A stretch of DNA of 64,000 bases from Noviluteimonas sp052115395 (GCA_052115395.1 JBFRGO010000002.1); one strand, 5' to 3'. Counted from the first letter of the stretch, positions 42,175 through 51,811 are shown. Numbers and translations: made by a program. The notes: a model not told the origin generated them from the letters alone.

Positions 42175-44664
42175 TCAGGTGCCGCGCGGCTTGGCGCGAT
42201 GCGTCGCGGTGGCCGACCACGGATCGTCGGGCCAGGGATGGCGCGGATACCGGCCTTTCATTTCCTTGCGTACGTCGGGATAGGTGCGTTCCCAGAAGCC
42301 CTTGAGGTCCTGCGTGACCTGCAGCGGCCGGCCGCCGGGCGAAAGCAGGTGCAAGGTGAGCGGTATGCGGCCCTCGACGATGCGCGGCGTTTCGGCCAGG
42401 CCGAACAGTTCCTGCAGTTTCACCGCGAGCACGGGCGGCCGCACGCCGTCGTGGTCGTCGACGGCGTACTCGATGCGCCGCTCCATGCCCGAGGGAACGG
42501 TGATGCGCGTGGGCGCGAGCGCATCGATGCGGCGGCGCAGGTTCCAGTCGACGGTCTGATGCAAGGCATCGCCAAGCTCGGCCGCATCAAGCGCATCCAG
42601 CCGCGTCTTGCCTTCGAACGCGGGGCGCAGCCAGGCATCGAGCGTGTCGAGAAGCGCAGCGTCCGACAAATCGGGAAAGCCTTCGTCCGGCGCCCATTCG
42701 CGCAAGGCGCGGACGCGCGCGCGCCATTGCTGCAGCGTTTCGCTCCACGGCAGTGCATCGAGGCCGAGATCGCGCACGGCGTCGGTGAGGGCGCGCGCGG
42801 CTTGCGCGGGATCGACGCGGCCTGCGGGTTTGGATTCGAGCACGATCCCGTCGAACCGGCGCTCGCGTTGCGCGACGAGCGCGCGGCGTGCCGCGTCCCA
42901 GCGCACGGTGTCTTCTTCGACGAAGCGTTTCGGGAAATCGCGCTGCAACGCAACTTCGTCGACGGGTGCGCCACGCAGCAGCAACGCGTCCTTCGCCTCA
43001 TAGCGCAATTCGCTTGCGACGATCCACGGTTCGCCGAACAGTGCGCTGTCGTCGAACAGGGTGGCCATGCGGCCGTTCGCAAGTTGGTAGCGCCGCGGCT
43101 GCGTCGGATGTTGGTGCGCGATGCGATCGGGGAAGGCGTGCGCGAGCAGGTCGCCGAGGCGATGCGCGTCGATCGAACGCGGCGGTTGCGCGTCGACTTT
43201 CAATCGACGACGCCATTGTTTCGCGGCGGCATCGAGCGCCGCGAAGCCCGCGCGACTCCCGCCCGGATCGTGGCCGCTGCGGAAGGCAGCGAGCGCGCGC
43301 CAACGTTCGGCGAGTGCGTCGCTGCGCGTACGCAGCGGATCGCGCGCTTCGATCAGTGCCGCGAGATCGCAGGCGAGTGCGCGGTCTTCGTCTCTCGTCG
43401 GCGCGATGAGCATCGCCGCCAGGCGCGGATGCGTGCCGAGTGCAAGCATGCGGCGGCCGAGGGGCGTGATCGCGTCGCCGTCGAGCGCGCCCAGGCGACG
43501 CAACAGATCGCGCGCGGCACCGAGTGCGCCGGCGGGCGGTGCATCGACGAACGCGAGCGCGTCGCTGCCCCATGCGGCCAGTTCGAGCGCGAGCCCCGCC
43601 AGTTCGACCTGTGCGATCTCGGGGAGGCGTTGCGGTTCCAGGCGCTGCGATTGCGGCCAGAGGCGATACGCCCAACCTTCGGCGACGCGGCCCGCGCGGC
43701 CCGCACGCTGGTCGGCGGAGGCTTGCGCGATCGCGACGACGTCGAGCCGCGCGAAGCCCGAGTTCGGGTCGTAGCGCGGTTCGCGCGCCAGGCCGCTGTC
43801 GATCACGATGCGCACGCCGGGCAGCGTGACGCTGGATTCGGCGACGTTGGTGGACAGCACGATGCGCCGACGTTCGCCGGGCGCCAGCACGCGCGCTTGT
43901 TGTTCGACGGGCAATTCGCCGTGCAGGGCGAGCACTTCGATGTCGCGCAAGGCCTCGCTCCCCGAGATCGCCGCATCGACCTGTGCGATCTCGCGGTGTC
44001 CCGGCAGGAAGACGAGGACATCGCCGGGATGTTGCGCGACGGCCTGTTCGATCGCGCGACGCGTTTGCGGCACGAGCGCTTCGTCGCGACGCGCGGGGAA
44101 ATGCGCGATGTCGACGGGATACGCACGGCCTGCACTGGAAAGACGCGGCGCATCGAGGAAGCGCGCGAGGCGTTCGCCGTCGAGCGTCGCCGACATCACG
44201 ACGATGCGCAGGTCTTCGCGCAATCCCGACTGCACGTCGAGCGCCAATGCGAGCCCGAGATCGCCGGCGAGGTGGCGCTCGTGGAATTCGTCGAACAGCA
44301 GTGCGCCGACGCCTTCGAGCATCGGATCGTCCTGCAGCATCCGCGTGAGGATGCCTTCGGTGACGACTTCCACGCGCGTGCGGGCGGAGATCCTGCTTTC
44401 GAAGCGGATGCGGTAGCCGATGGTTTCGCCCGGCGCTTCGCCCAGTTGCTTCGCCATGAACCCGGCGGCGGCGCGAGCGGCGACGCGGCGCGGTTCAAGC
44501 ATCACGATCCTGCGGCCCTCGAGCCAGGGCGCATCGAGCAGCGCGAGCGGCACCTGCGTGGTCTTGCCCGCACCCGGCGGTGCTTCGAGCACGAGCCGTG
44601 GATGCGCGGCCAGGCTCGCGCGGATTTCCGGCAGCAACGGGGTGATGGGGAAGTCGGCGCGCAC
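42175..44664 (-). CDS. hrpB: ATP-dependent helicase HrpB
   Basis: DExH-box helicase of 829 residues, the usual length for HrpB. Walker A is EAPPGAGKTTQ near residue 28, and the DExH motif is DEFHERH. The SAT motif is VMSATLDG, and motif VI lies around QRAGRAGR. The HrpB-specific C-terminal domain follows (SGMERRIEY, LSPGGRPLQVTQDLKGFW). The biochemical role of HrpB is poorly known even in E. coli. It is divergent from tatD with a 37-base gap. Confidence 0.94.
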   Translation of the reverse strand: MRADFPITPLLPEIRASLAAHPRLVLEAPPGAGKTTQVPLALLDAPWLEGRRIVMLEPRRVAARAAAGFMAKQLGEAPGETIGYRIRFESRISARTRVEVVTEGILTRMLQDDPMLEGVGALLFDEFHERHLAGDLGLALALDVQSGLREDLRIVVMSATLDGERLARFLDAPRLSSAGRAYPVDIAHFPARRDEALVPQTRRAIEQAVAQHPGDVLVFLPGHREIAQVDAAISGSEALRDIEVLALHGELPVEQQARVLAPGERRRIVLSTNVAESSVTLPGVRIVIDSGLAREPRYDPNSGFARLDVVAIAQASADQRAGRAGRVAEGWAYRLWPQSQRLEPQRLPEIAQVELAGLALELAAWGSDALAFVDAPPAGALGAARDLLRRLGALDGDAITPLGRRMLALGTHPRLAAMLIAPTRDEDRALACDLAALIEARDPLRTRSDALAERWRALAAFRSGHDPGGSRAGFAALDAAAKQWRRRLKVDAQPPRSIDAHRLGDLLAHAFPDRIAHQHPTQPRRYQLANGRMATLFDDSALFGEPWIVASELRYEAKDALLLRGAPVDEVALQRDFPKRFVEEDTVRWDAARRALVAQRERRFDGIVLESKPAGRVDPAQAARALTDAVRDLGLDALPWSETLQQWRARVRALREWAPDEGFPDLSDAALLDTLDAWLRPAFEGKTRLDALDAAELGDALHQTVDWNLRRRIDALAPTRITVPSGMERRIEYAVDDHDGVRPPVLAVKLQELFGLAETPRIVEGRIPLTLHLLSPGGRPLQVTQDLKGFWERTYPDVRKEMKGRYPRHPWPDDPWSATATHRAKPRGT

Positions 44665-44701
44665 GCGGGAAGTCTACGGTGCCGGCCGGTAAACTGCGGC
44701 C

Positions 44702-45496
44702 ATGCTCATCGACATCGGCGCCAACCTGACCCACGACAGCTTCGACCACGACCGCGACGCCGTGCTGCAACGCGCGCGCGATGCCGGGGTGGGGCGGATG
44801 ATCGTCACCGGCGCGAGCCGCGCGCATTCGCCCAGGGCGGCCGAACTCGCGCGTGCGCATCCGGGCGAGCTGTTCGCCACCGCGGGCGTGCATCCGCACC
44901 ACGCGACCGAATACACCACCGAGTGCGATGCGGAAATGCGCGCGTTGCAGGCGCTGCCCGAAGTGGTCGCCGTCGGCGAGTGCGGGCTGGATTACTTCCG
45001 CGATTTCTCACCGCGCCCGGCGCAACGGCGCGCGTTCGAAATGCAGTTGCAGATCGCGGTGGACACCGGCAAGCCGGTGTTCCTGCACCAGCGCGACGCG
45101 CATGGGGACTTCATGGCGATCATGAAGCAGTTCGACGGCAGGCTCGGGCCGAGCGTGGTGCATTGCTTCACCGGCACGCGCGAGGAATTGTTCGATTACC
45201 TGGACCAGGACTGGTCCATCGGCATCACCGGCTGGCTGTGCGACGAACGCCGCGGCCTGCACCTGCGCGAGCTGGTGAAGAGCATCCCCGCCCACCGCCT
45301 GATGATCGAAACCGACGCGCCCTACCTGCTGCCGCGCACGGTAAAACCGCAGCCTTCGCACCGGCGCAACGAGCCGATGTACCTGGCGCACATCGTCGAG
45401 GAACTCGCGCGCGACCGTGGTGAAGCGGTGGCGGTTGTCGCGGCCACCACGACGGCCGCTGCGAACGCGTTCTTCCGCTTGCCGCCTGCGCCCTAG
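44702..45496 (+). CDS. tatD: TatD-family metal-dependent deoxyribonuclease
   Basis: A 264-residue TIM-barrel metal-dependent hydrolase. TatD proteins are 3'-5' exonucleases linked to DNA repair and apoptosis-like DNA turnover. The N-terminus MLIDIGANLTHDSF matches true TatD rather than the YcfH or YjjV paralogues. Metal-binding clusters are AGVHPHH, GECGLDYFRD, FLHQRDAH, HCFTG and ETDAPYLLPR. It is not linked here to tatABC. Its stop shares CTAG with the stop of the convergent ABC permease. Confidence 0.92.
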   Translation: MLIDIGANLTHDSFDHDRDAVLQRARDAGVGRMIVTGASRAHSPRAAELARAHPGELFATAGVHPHHATEYTTECDAEMRALQALPEVVAVGECGLDYFRDFSPRPAQRRAFEMQLQIAVDTGKPVFLHQRDAHGDFMAIMKQFDGRLGPSVVHCFTGTREELFDYLDQDWSIGITGWLCDERRGLHLRELVKSIPAHRLMIETDAPYLLPRTVKPQPSHRRNEPMYLAHIVEELARDRGEAVAVVAATTTAAANAFFRLPPAP

Positions 45497-46299
45497 CTGC
45501 GCAGGCCCACGCCGCGCTTGAGCAGCCACAGGCCGATCGCCGTCAGCACGACCACGAAGCCGAGCATCAGCGAATACGCGACCCACACCGGCACGTCGCT
45601 CACGCCGAGCAGCCCGTAGCGGAATGCGTTGACCATGTAGAAGACGGGGTTGAGATGCGTGGCGGTCTCGGCCCACGCCGGCAGCAGCTTCACCGAATAG
45701 AACACGCCGCCCAGGTACGTCAGCGGGGTGAGGATGAAGGTGGGGACGATCGCGATGTCGTCGAACTTCTTCGCGTACACCGCGTTGACGAAGCCGGCGA
45801 GGGAGAAGATCGTCGCGCCGAGGAGCACGGTGGTCAGCGTCACGAACGGATGGTGCATGCGCACCGGCGTGAAGAACATCGAGATGCACAGCACGATCAC
45901 GCCGACCAGCAAGCCGCGCAACACCGCGCCGGCGACGTAGCCGCCGAGGATCACGTAGTTGGGCATCGGGCTGACCAGCAACTCTTCGACGTGGCGGCCG
46001 AATTTCGCGCCGAAGAACGAAGAGGAGATGTTGCCGTAGCTGTTCTGGATGACGCTCATCATGACCAGGCCCGGCACGATGAACTCCATGTACTTCAGGC
46101 CGTCCATCGGGCCCACGCGCGAACCGATCAGGCCGCCGAAGATCAGGAAGTACAGCGTCATCGTGATCGCCGGCGGCACCAGCGTCTGCGCCCAGATGCG
46201 CAGGATGCGCGTGACTTCGCGGCGCACGATGGTGCCGAGCGCGACCCAGTTGCGGCGCGCGTTGGAGGTGGGCGCTTGCGTGGCGACGATGGTGTTCAC
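45493..46299 (-). CDS. ABC-2-type transporter permease (YadH-like)
   Basis: A 268-residue membrane subunit with six hydrophobic helices of the ABC-2 type. Family stretches are LTRAW-like RILRIWAQTLVPP near the N-terminus, GARFGRHVEELL-like GAKFGRHVEELLVSPMP, and YLGGVFYSVKLLP. The start is a GTG at 46299 that overlaps the ATPase stop (GTGA), so translation is coupled. With the preceding ATPase it forms a YadGH-type exporter; its substrate is unknown. Confidence 0.91.
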   Translation of the reverse strand: MNTIVATQAPTSNARRNWVALGTIVRREVTRILRIWAQTLVPPAITMTLYFLIFGGLIGSRVGPMDGLKYMEFIVPGLVMMSVIQNSYGNISSSFFGAKFGRHVEELLVSPMPNYVILGGYVAGAVLRGLLVGVIVLCISMFFTPVRMHHPFVTLTTVLLGATIFSLAGFVNAVYAKKFDDIAIVPTFILTPLTYLGGVFYSVKLLPAWAETATHLNPVFYMVNAFRYGLLGVSDVPVWVAYSLMLGFVVVLTAIGLWLLKRGVGLRS

Positions 46300-47246
46300 T
46301 TGGTGTCCTTCGACGTCAGGCGCACGAACAATTCTTCGAGGCGGTTGGACTTGGTGCGCATCGAACGCACGCGGATGCCCGCATCGTTGAGCGCGGCGAA
46401 GACGCGGTTGAGGTCCATCGCGCGCGGCATTTCCAGATCGATGGTGTGGTCGTCCACGCGCGCCAGCAGGGTGCCCGCGATCTCCGGCAGTTCCGTCGGC
46501 ACGCTGCCGTCGATGTCGAACAGGAAGCCTTCGACGTCGAGCTTGGCCAGCAGCGACTTCATCGGGCCTTGTTCGACGATGACGCCCTTGTCGATGATCG
46601 CCAGGTGTCGGCAGAGATTCTCGGCTTCCTCGAGGTAATGCGTGGTGAGGATGATCGTCGTGCCCGAGGCGTTGATTTCGCGCAGCGTCTTCCACATGCC
46701 GCGGCGGATCTCGATGTCGACGCCGGCGGTGGGCTCGTCGAGGATCAACAGGCGCGGGCGCACCATCATCGCGCGCGAGATCATCAGGCGGCGCTTCATG
46801 CCGCCCGAGAGCGTGCGCGACATCACCTGCGCCTTGTCCCACAACTGCGCGCGCTTGAGTTCCTCTTCGGCGCGCACCATCGCCACCTCGCGCGGGATCC
46901 CGTAGAACCCGGCGTAGTTGCACAGGATGTCGAAGGGCTTCTCGAAGAGGTTGAAGTTGATTTCCTGCGGCACCAGGCCGACCAGGCGCATCGCTTCGCT
47001 GCGGTTGCGCGCGATGTCGACGCCGAAGATCTCCACTTCGCCCGCGGTCTTGTTGACCAGCGAGCTGACGATGCCGATCAGCGTGGACTTGCCGGCGCCG
47101 TTGGGGCCGAGCAGGGCGAAGAAATCGCCAGGGCGGACGTCCAGCGAGACGCCCTTGAGGGCTTGCACGCCGGTGTCGTAAGTCTTGCGAAGCTCGCGGA
47201 CGCTGAGGGCGGGCACGGTGGCTTGGGACATTGCGTCGGGGGACAT
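46296..47246 (-). CDS. ABC transporter ATP-binding protein (YadG-like)
   Basis: A 316-residue ATPase with Walker A GPNGAGKST, signature LSGGMKRRL, Walker B LLILDEPT and the switch His in TTHYLEE. The C-terminal extension of about 85 residues is typical of YadG-type exporters. Two starts are possible, 47246 (MSPDAMSQ) and 47231 (MSQATVP), and neither has a clear ribosome-binding site. It is coupled to the permease gene by a four-base overlap. It is divergent from the ferredoxin-NADP reductase gene. Confidence 0.92.
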   Translation of the reverse strand: MSPDAMSQATVPALSVRELRKTYDTGVQALKGVSLDVRPGDFFALLGPNGAGKSTLIGIVSSLVNKTAGEVEIFGVDIARNRSEAMRLVGLVPQEINFNLFEKPFDILCNYAGFYGIPREVAMVRAEEELKRAQLWDKAQVMSRTLSGGMKRRLMISRAMMVRPRLLILDEPTAGVDIEIRRGMWKTLREINASGTTIILTTHYLEEAENLCRHLAIIDKGVIVEQGPMKSLLAKLDVEGFLFDIDGSVPTELPEIAGTLLARVDDHTIDLEMPRAMDLNRVFAALNDAGIRVRSMRTKSNRLEELFVRLTSKDTK

Positions 47247-47370
47247 CAAGAAGGCCGCCGGAGCGTGAAGGAAGGAGGGCCGCGCCGCAGGCGCCGCGGC
47301 GAAGCCGGTAGTATAGGCGGCCCCGTGTCGCGCCCGGCGCCACGGTCTGTTGCACAAAGAATCCCACGCC

Positions 47371-48138
47371 TTGGCCATCATCCACTTCCCGCTCAAGCTC
47401 ACCGCGCGCCGCATGCTGGCGCCGACGGTCGCGCACCTGTCCTTCGTCCGCGAGGACGGGCAACCCCTGGACTTCATCCCGGGCCAGTTCGTCCAAGTGC
47501 ACTTCCATTACGCCGACGGCACGGGGACCAAGCGCAGCTATTCGCTGGCCACCATCCACGACCACGCGCTCGGCGCGGGCGAGGCGGTGGAGATCGCGGT
47601 CAGCTACGTGGCCGGCGGTGCGGCGACGGCCTTGTTCGAAGGCCTCGAGATCGGGGGCACGGTCGATGCCAGCGGCCCCTATGGCCGCTTCTGCCTGATG
47701 CCCGCAGACGCCAACCAGCGTTACCTGCTGATCGGCACGGGCACCGGCGTCACGCCCTATCGCGCGATGCTGCCGCAGATCGAACAGCTCATCGCGCAGC
47801 GCGGCATCAAGGTGGTCCTGCTGTTCGGCGCGCGCACGCCGGTGGAGCTGTTGTACGGCGAGGAGTTCCGCGCCTTCGCCGGCAAGCATCCTGAACACTT
47901 CCGCTTCGTGCCCTGTTTCTCGCGCGAGCTGCCCGCGGCCGATTCGCCGCAGGCCCACGCCGACGTGCGCCACGGCTACGTGCAGCAGTTCCTGCAGGAA
48001 TTCGCGCCCGACGCAGGCACCGACATCGCCTACCTGTGCGGCAATCCGAACATGGTCGATGCCTGCTTCGAGACGCTGAAGGCCGCCGGCCTGCCGGTGC
48101 CGCAGATCCGCCGCGAGAAGTACGTCAGCAGCAAGTAG
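47371..48138 (+). CDS. Ferredoxin-NADP reductase
   Basis: FAD-containing reductase of about 255 residues that passes electrons between NADPH and ferredoxin or flavodoxin. The FAD-binding motif is KRSYSLA, a second flavin contact is ASGPYGRF, the NADP site is GTGTGVTPYRAML, and YLCGNPNMVD lies near the C-terminus. There is no ATG near the N-terminus: a TTG at 47371 (LAIIHFPLKL) is taken as start, with another TTG at 47350 as the alternative. It stands as a single gene between two exporter regions. Confidence 0.9.
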   Translation: MAIIHFPLKLTARRMLAPTVAHLSFVREDGQPLDFIPGQFVQVHFHYADGTGTKRSYSLATIHDHALGAGEAVEIAVSYVAGGAATALFEGLEIGGTVDASGPYGRFCLMPADANQRYLLIGTGTGVTPYRAMLPQIEQLIAQRGIKVVLLFGARTPVELLYGEEFRAFAGKHPEHFRFVPCFSRELPAADSPQAHADVRHGYVQQFLQEFAPDAGTDIAYLCGNPNMVDACFETLKAAGLPVPQIRREKYVSSK

Positions 48139-48219
48139 CGCCCCGCGCCATCGGTCACGTTCCGCCCCGGGCGGCGTCCTGTCACCATGGATGCCAATCG
48201 AGGGGAGGGAAACGCGCCG

Positions 48220-49788
48220 ATGTCTCGCAAGACCCGCACGCTGATCATCATTGCCGTGGCCGCCGGTTTTCTCGGCTACCGCGCATGGCAACAACACAAG
48301 CCCGACAAACCCGAAGGCCCGCGCAAGCCGGTCGCCGCCGAACCTGCGCCCGCGCGCAAGCTGGGTCGCATCGCCTTCAAGCCCTGCACGCTGTCGCCGC
48401 CGATGGGCGGGCAGAGCGTGGAAGCGCAGTGCGGCACCTTGTCGGTCGCGGAAAATCCGGCGCAACCCAAGGGCCGCCGCATCGCGCTCAACATCGCGTG
48501 GATCCCCGCCGATGAATCGGGCAACCACGATCCCGATCCGGTGTTCCTCATCGCAGGCGGCCCCGGCCAATCGGCGACGGAAAGTTTCCCGGGGATGATC
48601 CCGGCGTTCCATGACGCGTCGAAGAATCGCGACCTGCTCATGGTCGACCAACGCGGCACGGGCAAGTCGAACCCCTTGCTGTGCAAGCCCGACGACGAGG
48701 ACAAAGCCGCGCCCGATACCGTCGATACCAGCGCGGCCGACGCCGACGAATCGCCGGAAGCCTCGCGTGCGATGGCCGTGAAGTGTCGCGACCAACTCGC
48801 GCGCAAGGCCGACCTGCGCTTCTACACGACGACCGACGCAACGCGCGACCTGGACGCCGTGCGCGAAGCGATCGGCGCGCAGAAGATCAACCTGATGGGC
48901 GTGTCCTACGGCACGCGCGTCGCGCAGCAGTACGCGATGCATTATCCGCAGCACACGCGCACGATCGTGCTCGATTCGGTCGCGCCCAACGCGATCTATC
49001 TCGGCAACGATTTCGCGCGCAACCTGGAGTCCGCGCTCGACCTGCAATTCGGTCAATGCGCGAAGACGCCCGGCTGCACCAAGGCGCTCGGCGATCCGCG
49101 CGAACGCCTCAACGCGCTGATGACGAAGCTGCGTGCCGAAGCGCCGCTGGTGAAATACCGCGACGCCGCCACAGGCGAGATGAAGGAAGAACGTTTGCGC
49201 CCGGGCCACGTGGCGGGCCTGGCGCGCATGTATGCCTACGTGCCGATCGCCTCCTCGATCCTGCCCTTGCTGCTGCACGAAGCCGACCAGGGCCGTTACG
49301 AAAACCTGATGTCGCTGTCGAAGATGCTCGGCGGTTCGATGGCCGACGCGATGGCCTACGGCATGCAGTTGTCGGTGGTGTGTTCGGAAGATGCGGCCGG
49401 GTTGCGCGTGGATGATGCGATGGCCTCTTCGCTGCTCGGCAATTCGCTGGTCGACCTGATGCAGGCGCAGTGTTCGGTGTGGCCGCGCGGCGCGGTGCCG
49501 AAGGATTTCCACGCGCCCTTGTCCACCGACGTGCCGGCGTTGTTGTTGTCGGGCGAGCTGGATCCGGTCACGCCGCCGTCCTACGCCGCGCAAGTGGTGA
49601 AGACCTTGCCGAAGGGCCGCGCGCTCGTGTTGCGCGGCCAGGGCCACAACGTGATCGCCGCCGGTTGCATGCCGAAGTTGTGGGCGCAGTTCCTCGAGAC
49701 GGCGGATGCGAAGAAGCTCGACGCCACGTGCCTGGACACGCTCACGTATACGCCGCCGTTCACCTCGTTCAATGGATGGGAGCCGTAA
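48220..49788 (+). CDS. Membrane-anchored TAP-like alpha/beta hydrolase
   Basis: A 522-residue hydrolase similar to tripeptidyl aminopeptidases of the S33/TAP type. The ATG at 48220 has GGGAGGG upstream and gives MSRKTRTLIIIAVAAG, an N-terminal membrane anchor or uncleaved signal (about residues 6-22). Hydrolase motifs are AGGPGQSA, VDQRGTGKS, the nucleophile in GVSYGTR, and C-terminal SGELDPVTPP and GQGHNV. It probably acts in the periplasm on peptides. Its stop overlaps the next ABC gene by one base (TAATG), so the three genes 48220-51718 form one operon. Confidence 0.9.
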   Translation: MSRKTRTLIIIAVAAGFLGYRAWQQHKPDKPEGPRKPVAAEPAPARKLGRIAFKPCTLSPPMGGQSVEAQCGTLSVAENPAQPKGRRIALNIAWIPADESGNHDPDPVFLIAGGPGQSATESFPGMIPAFHDASKNRDLLMVDQRGTGKSNPLLCKPDDEDKAAPDTVDTSAADADESPEASRAMAVKCRDQLARKADLRFYTTTDATRDLDAVREAIGAQKINLMGVSYGTRVAQQYAMHYPQHTRTIVLDSVAPNAIYLGNDFARNLESALDLQFGQCAKTPGCTKALGDPRERLNALMTKLRAEAPLVKYRDAATGEMKEERLRPGHVAGLARMYAYVPIASSILPLLLHEADQGRYENLMSLSKMLGGSMADAMAYGMQLSVVCSEDAAGLRVDDAMASSLLGNSLVDLMQAQCSVWPRGAVPKDFHAPLSTDVPALLLSGELDPVTPPSYAAQVVKTLPKGRALVLRGQGHNVIAAGCMPKLWAQFLETADAKKLDATCLDTLTYTPPFTSFNGWEP

Positions 49789-50543
49789 TGATCGTCGCCG
49801 AACATCTCCGCAAGACCTTCCCCGGGAAAGGGAAGGACAAGGCGCCGGTCGTCGCCGTCGACGACGTGGGCTTCGAAGCGCGCGACGGTGAAATCACCGG
49901 CCTGCTCGGCCCCAATGGCGCGGGCAAGACCACGACGCTGCGCATGCTCTACACGCTGATGCGGCCGGAGAGCGGGCGCGTGTTGGTCGACGGCAAGGAT
50001 GTCGCCGCCGATGCCGACGCCGCACGCCGAGCGCTGGGCGTATTGCCCGATGCGCGCGGCGTGTACAAGCGCCTCACCGTGCGCGAGAACATCCGCTACT
50101 TCGGCGAGTTGCACGGCCTGGATGCGGCGACGATCGACACGCGCATCCGCGCGTTGTCGACGGCGCTGCAGATGGACGACTTCCTCGACCGGATGACCGA
50201 AGGCTTTTCGCAGGGCCAGCGCACGAAGACCGCGATCGCGCGGGCGCTCGTGCACGACCCGCGCAACGTCATCCTGGACGAGCCGACCAACGGACTCGAC
50301 GTGATGACCACCCGCGGATTGCGCGACTTCCTGCGGCACCTGCGCGGTGAAGGGCGTTGCGTGATCTTCTCCAGCCACATCATGCAGGAGGTCGCCGCGC
50401 TGTGCGATCGCATCGTCGTGATCGCGCACGGGCGCGTGGTCGCGCAAGGCACGGCGGATGAATTGCGCGCGCAGACCAACGAACCCAACCTCGAGGACGC
50501 CTTCGTGCGATTGATCGGATCGGAAGAGGGGCTGCACGCATGA
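49788..50543 (+). CDS. ABC transporter ATP-binding protein (NatA-like)
   Basis: A 251-residue ATPase of the NatA/CcmA type. Walker A is GPNGAGKTT, the signature is the less common FSQGQ, Walker B is VILDEPTNGLD, and the switch His is in SSHIMQE. In NatAB-type exporters of Bacillus the pair drives sodium efflux; whether it does so here is not known. It is coupled at both ends: the start overlaps the hydrolase stop by one base and its stop overlaps the permease start by four bases. Confidence 0.92.
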   Translation: MIVAEHLRKTFPGKGKDKAPVVAVDDVGFEARDGEITGLLGPNGAGKTTTLRMLYTLMRPESGRVLVDGKDVAADADAARRALGVLPDARGVYKRLTVRENIRYFGELHGLDAATIDTRIRALSTALQMDDFLDRMTEGFSQGQRTKTAIARALVHDPRNVILDEPTNGLDVMTTRGLRDFLRHLRGEGRCVIFSSHIMQEVAALCDRIVVIAHGRVVAQGTADELRAQTNEPNLEDAFVRLIGSEEGLHA

Positions 50544-51718
50544 AATCGATGCAATCCATCCGCACGATCCTGATGAAGGAACTGCGGGAATTCGTCCGCG
50601 ACAAGCGGACGTTGATGCTGGCGCTGGTGCTCGGCCCGCTGATCTCGCCGGCGATCATGCTCGGCATCCTGACGCTGGCCGAGTCGCGCGCGAAGAGCCA
50701 GGTCGAGAAGCCGCTCGATGTCGCGATGGTCGGCGTGGAGCACGCGCCGAACATGGTGAAGTGGCTCGCGGGCCAGGGCATCCGCCGCAAGGCCTTCGAA
50801 GGCGATCTCGATACCGCGATCCGCACGCAGGCCGAAGACGTGTACCTGCGCATCGGCCCGGAATTCGAAAAGCAGTGGCACGAAGGATCGCCGGCATTGG
50901 TGGAAATCGTGCACGACGGCACGCGGCAGGATTCGGAAATTCCCGTGCGTCGCATCGAAGCCGCGCTCACGTTGTACGGACAGCAGGTCGGCGCGTTGCG
51001 TTTGCTCGCGCGCGGCATGAACCCGAGTGTCGCCGCGCCGCTCGCCGTCGCGCACAAGGATCTGTCGACGCCCGAAGCGCGGCGCGGCATGGTGATGGCG
51101 TTCCTGCCTTACCTGCTGATCCTCGGTGCGTTCCTCGGCGGTGCGTACCTGATCATCGACACGACCGCGGGCGAACGCGAACGCCAGTCGCTCGAACCCT
51201 TGCTCGCGACGCCGGCGCATCGCGGCGCGGTGGTGACGGGCAAGATCCTGGCCGCGTGCGTGGTGGGTGGGACGTCGCTGCTGCTGACGCTGATCGCGTT
51301 CAAGGTCGGCGCGGCGTTTTCGCCCGGCATCGGACGCAACATGGACGTGAGCATGCCGGCGATCGCGAAGATGCTGCTGCTGCTGGTGCCGATGTTGTTC
51401 ATCGGGACGTCGCTGCTGACCTTCATCGCGGCGGGCGCGAAATCGGTGAAGGAAGCGCAGAGTTACATGAGCATGCTGATGTTGCTGCCGATGATCCCGA
51501 CCATCGCGTTGATGGTGAGCCCGGTGAAGAACCAGTTGTGGATGTTCGCCGTGCCCTTCCTCGCGCAGAACCAGGCGCTGATGAAAGTGGTGCGTGGCGA
51601 GCCGATGGAGCCGATGCAGTGGATGGTGTACCTGGTCGCCGGGTTCGGGCTGGCGCTGGTGTTGTGGTTCGCTGCGACGCAACGCTACAAGCAGGAGAAA
51701 CTTGCCATCTCCGCCTGA
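50540..51718 (+). CDS. ABC transporter permease (NatB-like)
   Basis: A 392-residue membrane subunit. One N-terminal helix (about 25-50) is followed by a large extracytoplasmic domain (about 55-185), then five or six helices (about 195-385), the architecture of NatB/ABC-2 permeases. Family stretches include LMKELREFVRDKRTLM at the start, GGAYLIIDTTAGERERQSLEPLLATP in the middle and MKVVRGEP near the end. It completes an operon with the NatA-like ATPase and the TAP-like hydrolase. A bidirectional terminator follows. Confidence 0.92.
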   Translation: MKSMQSIRTILMKELREFVRDKRTLMLALVLGPLISPAIMLGILTLAESRAKSQVEKPLDVAMVGVEHAPNMVKWLAGQGIRRKAFEGDLDTAIRTQAEDVYLRIGPEFEKQWHEGSPALVEIVHDGTRQDSEIPVRRIEAALTLYGQQVGALRLLARGMNPSVAAPLAVAHKDLSTPEARRGMVMAFLPYLLILGAFLGGAYLIIDTTAGERERQSLEPLLATPAHRGAVVTGKILAACVVGGTSLLLTLIAFKVGAAFSPGIGRNMDVSMPAIAKMLLLLVPMLFIGTSLLTFIAAGAKSVKEAQSYMSMLMLLPMIPTIALMVSPVKNQLWMFAVPFLAQNQALMKVVRGEPMEPMQWMVYLVAGFGLALVLWFAATQRYKQEKLAISA

Positions 51719-51764
51719 ACCCCTCCCCGGCCCTCCCCTGGAGTCGCAGGGGAGGGAGCACAAC

Positions 51765-51796
51765 AAAAAAGCCCGGCGATTGCCGGGCTTTTCTTT
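51765..51796. terminator. Bidirectional terminator between the NatB-like and TonB-domain genes
   Basis: AAAAAAGCCCGGC-GATT-GCCGGGCTTTTCTTT: a stem with A-run and T-run on both sides, placed between two convergent genes. A second inverted repeat, CCCTCCCCT/AGGGGAGGG, lies just upstream at 51731-51756. Confidence 0.9.
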
Positions 51797-51811
51797 GCCG
51801 CGAAGAAGCGA

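Noticed and set aside
41848..45423. Plus-strand ORF (1191 codons) opposite hrpB and overlapping tatD
   Set aside because: hrpB and tatD have full sets of family motifs; this frame has none.
46446..47894. Plus-strand ORF opposite the YadG-like ATPase
   Set aside because: Shadow frame; the ATPase on the minus strand has all ABC motifs.
51731..51756. CCCTCCCCT/AGGGGAGGG inverted repeat as a mobile or REP element
   Set aside because: Only one copy was noticed and it sits next to a terminator; without more copies it cannot be called a repeat family.
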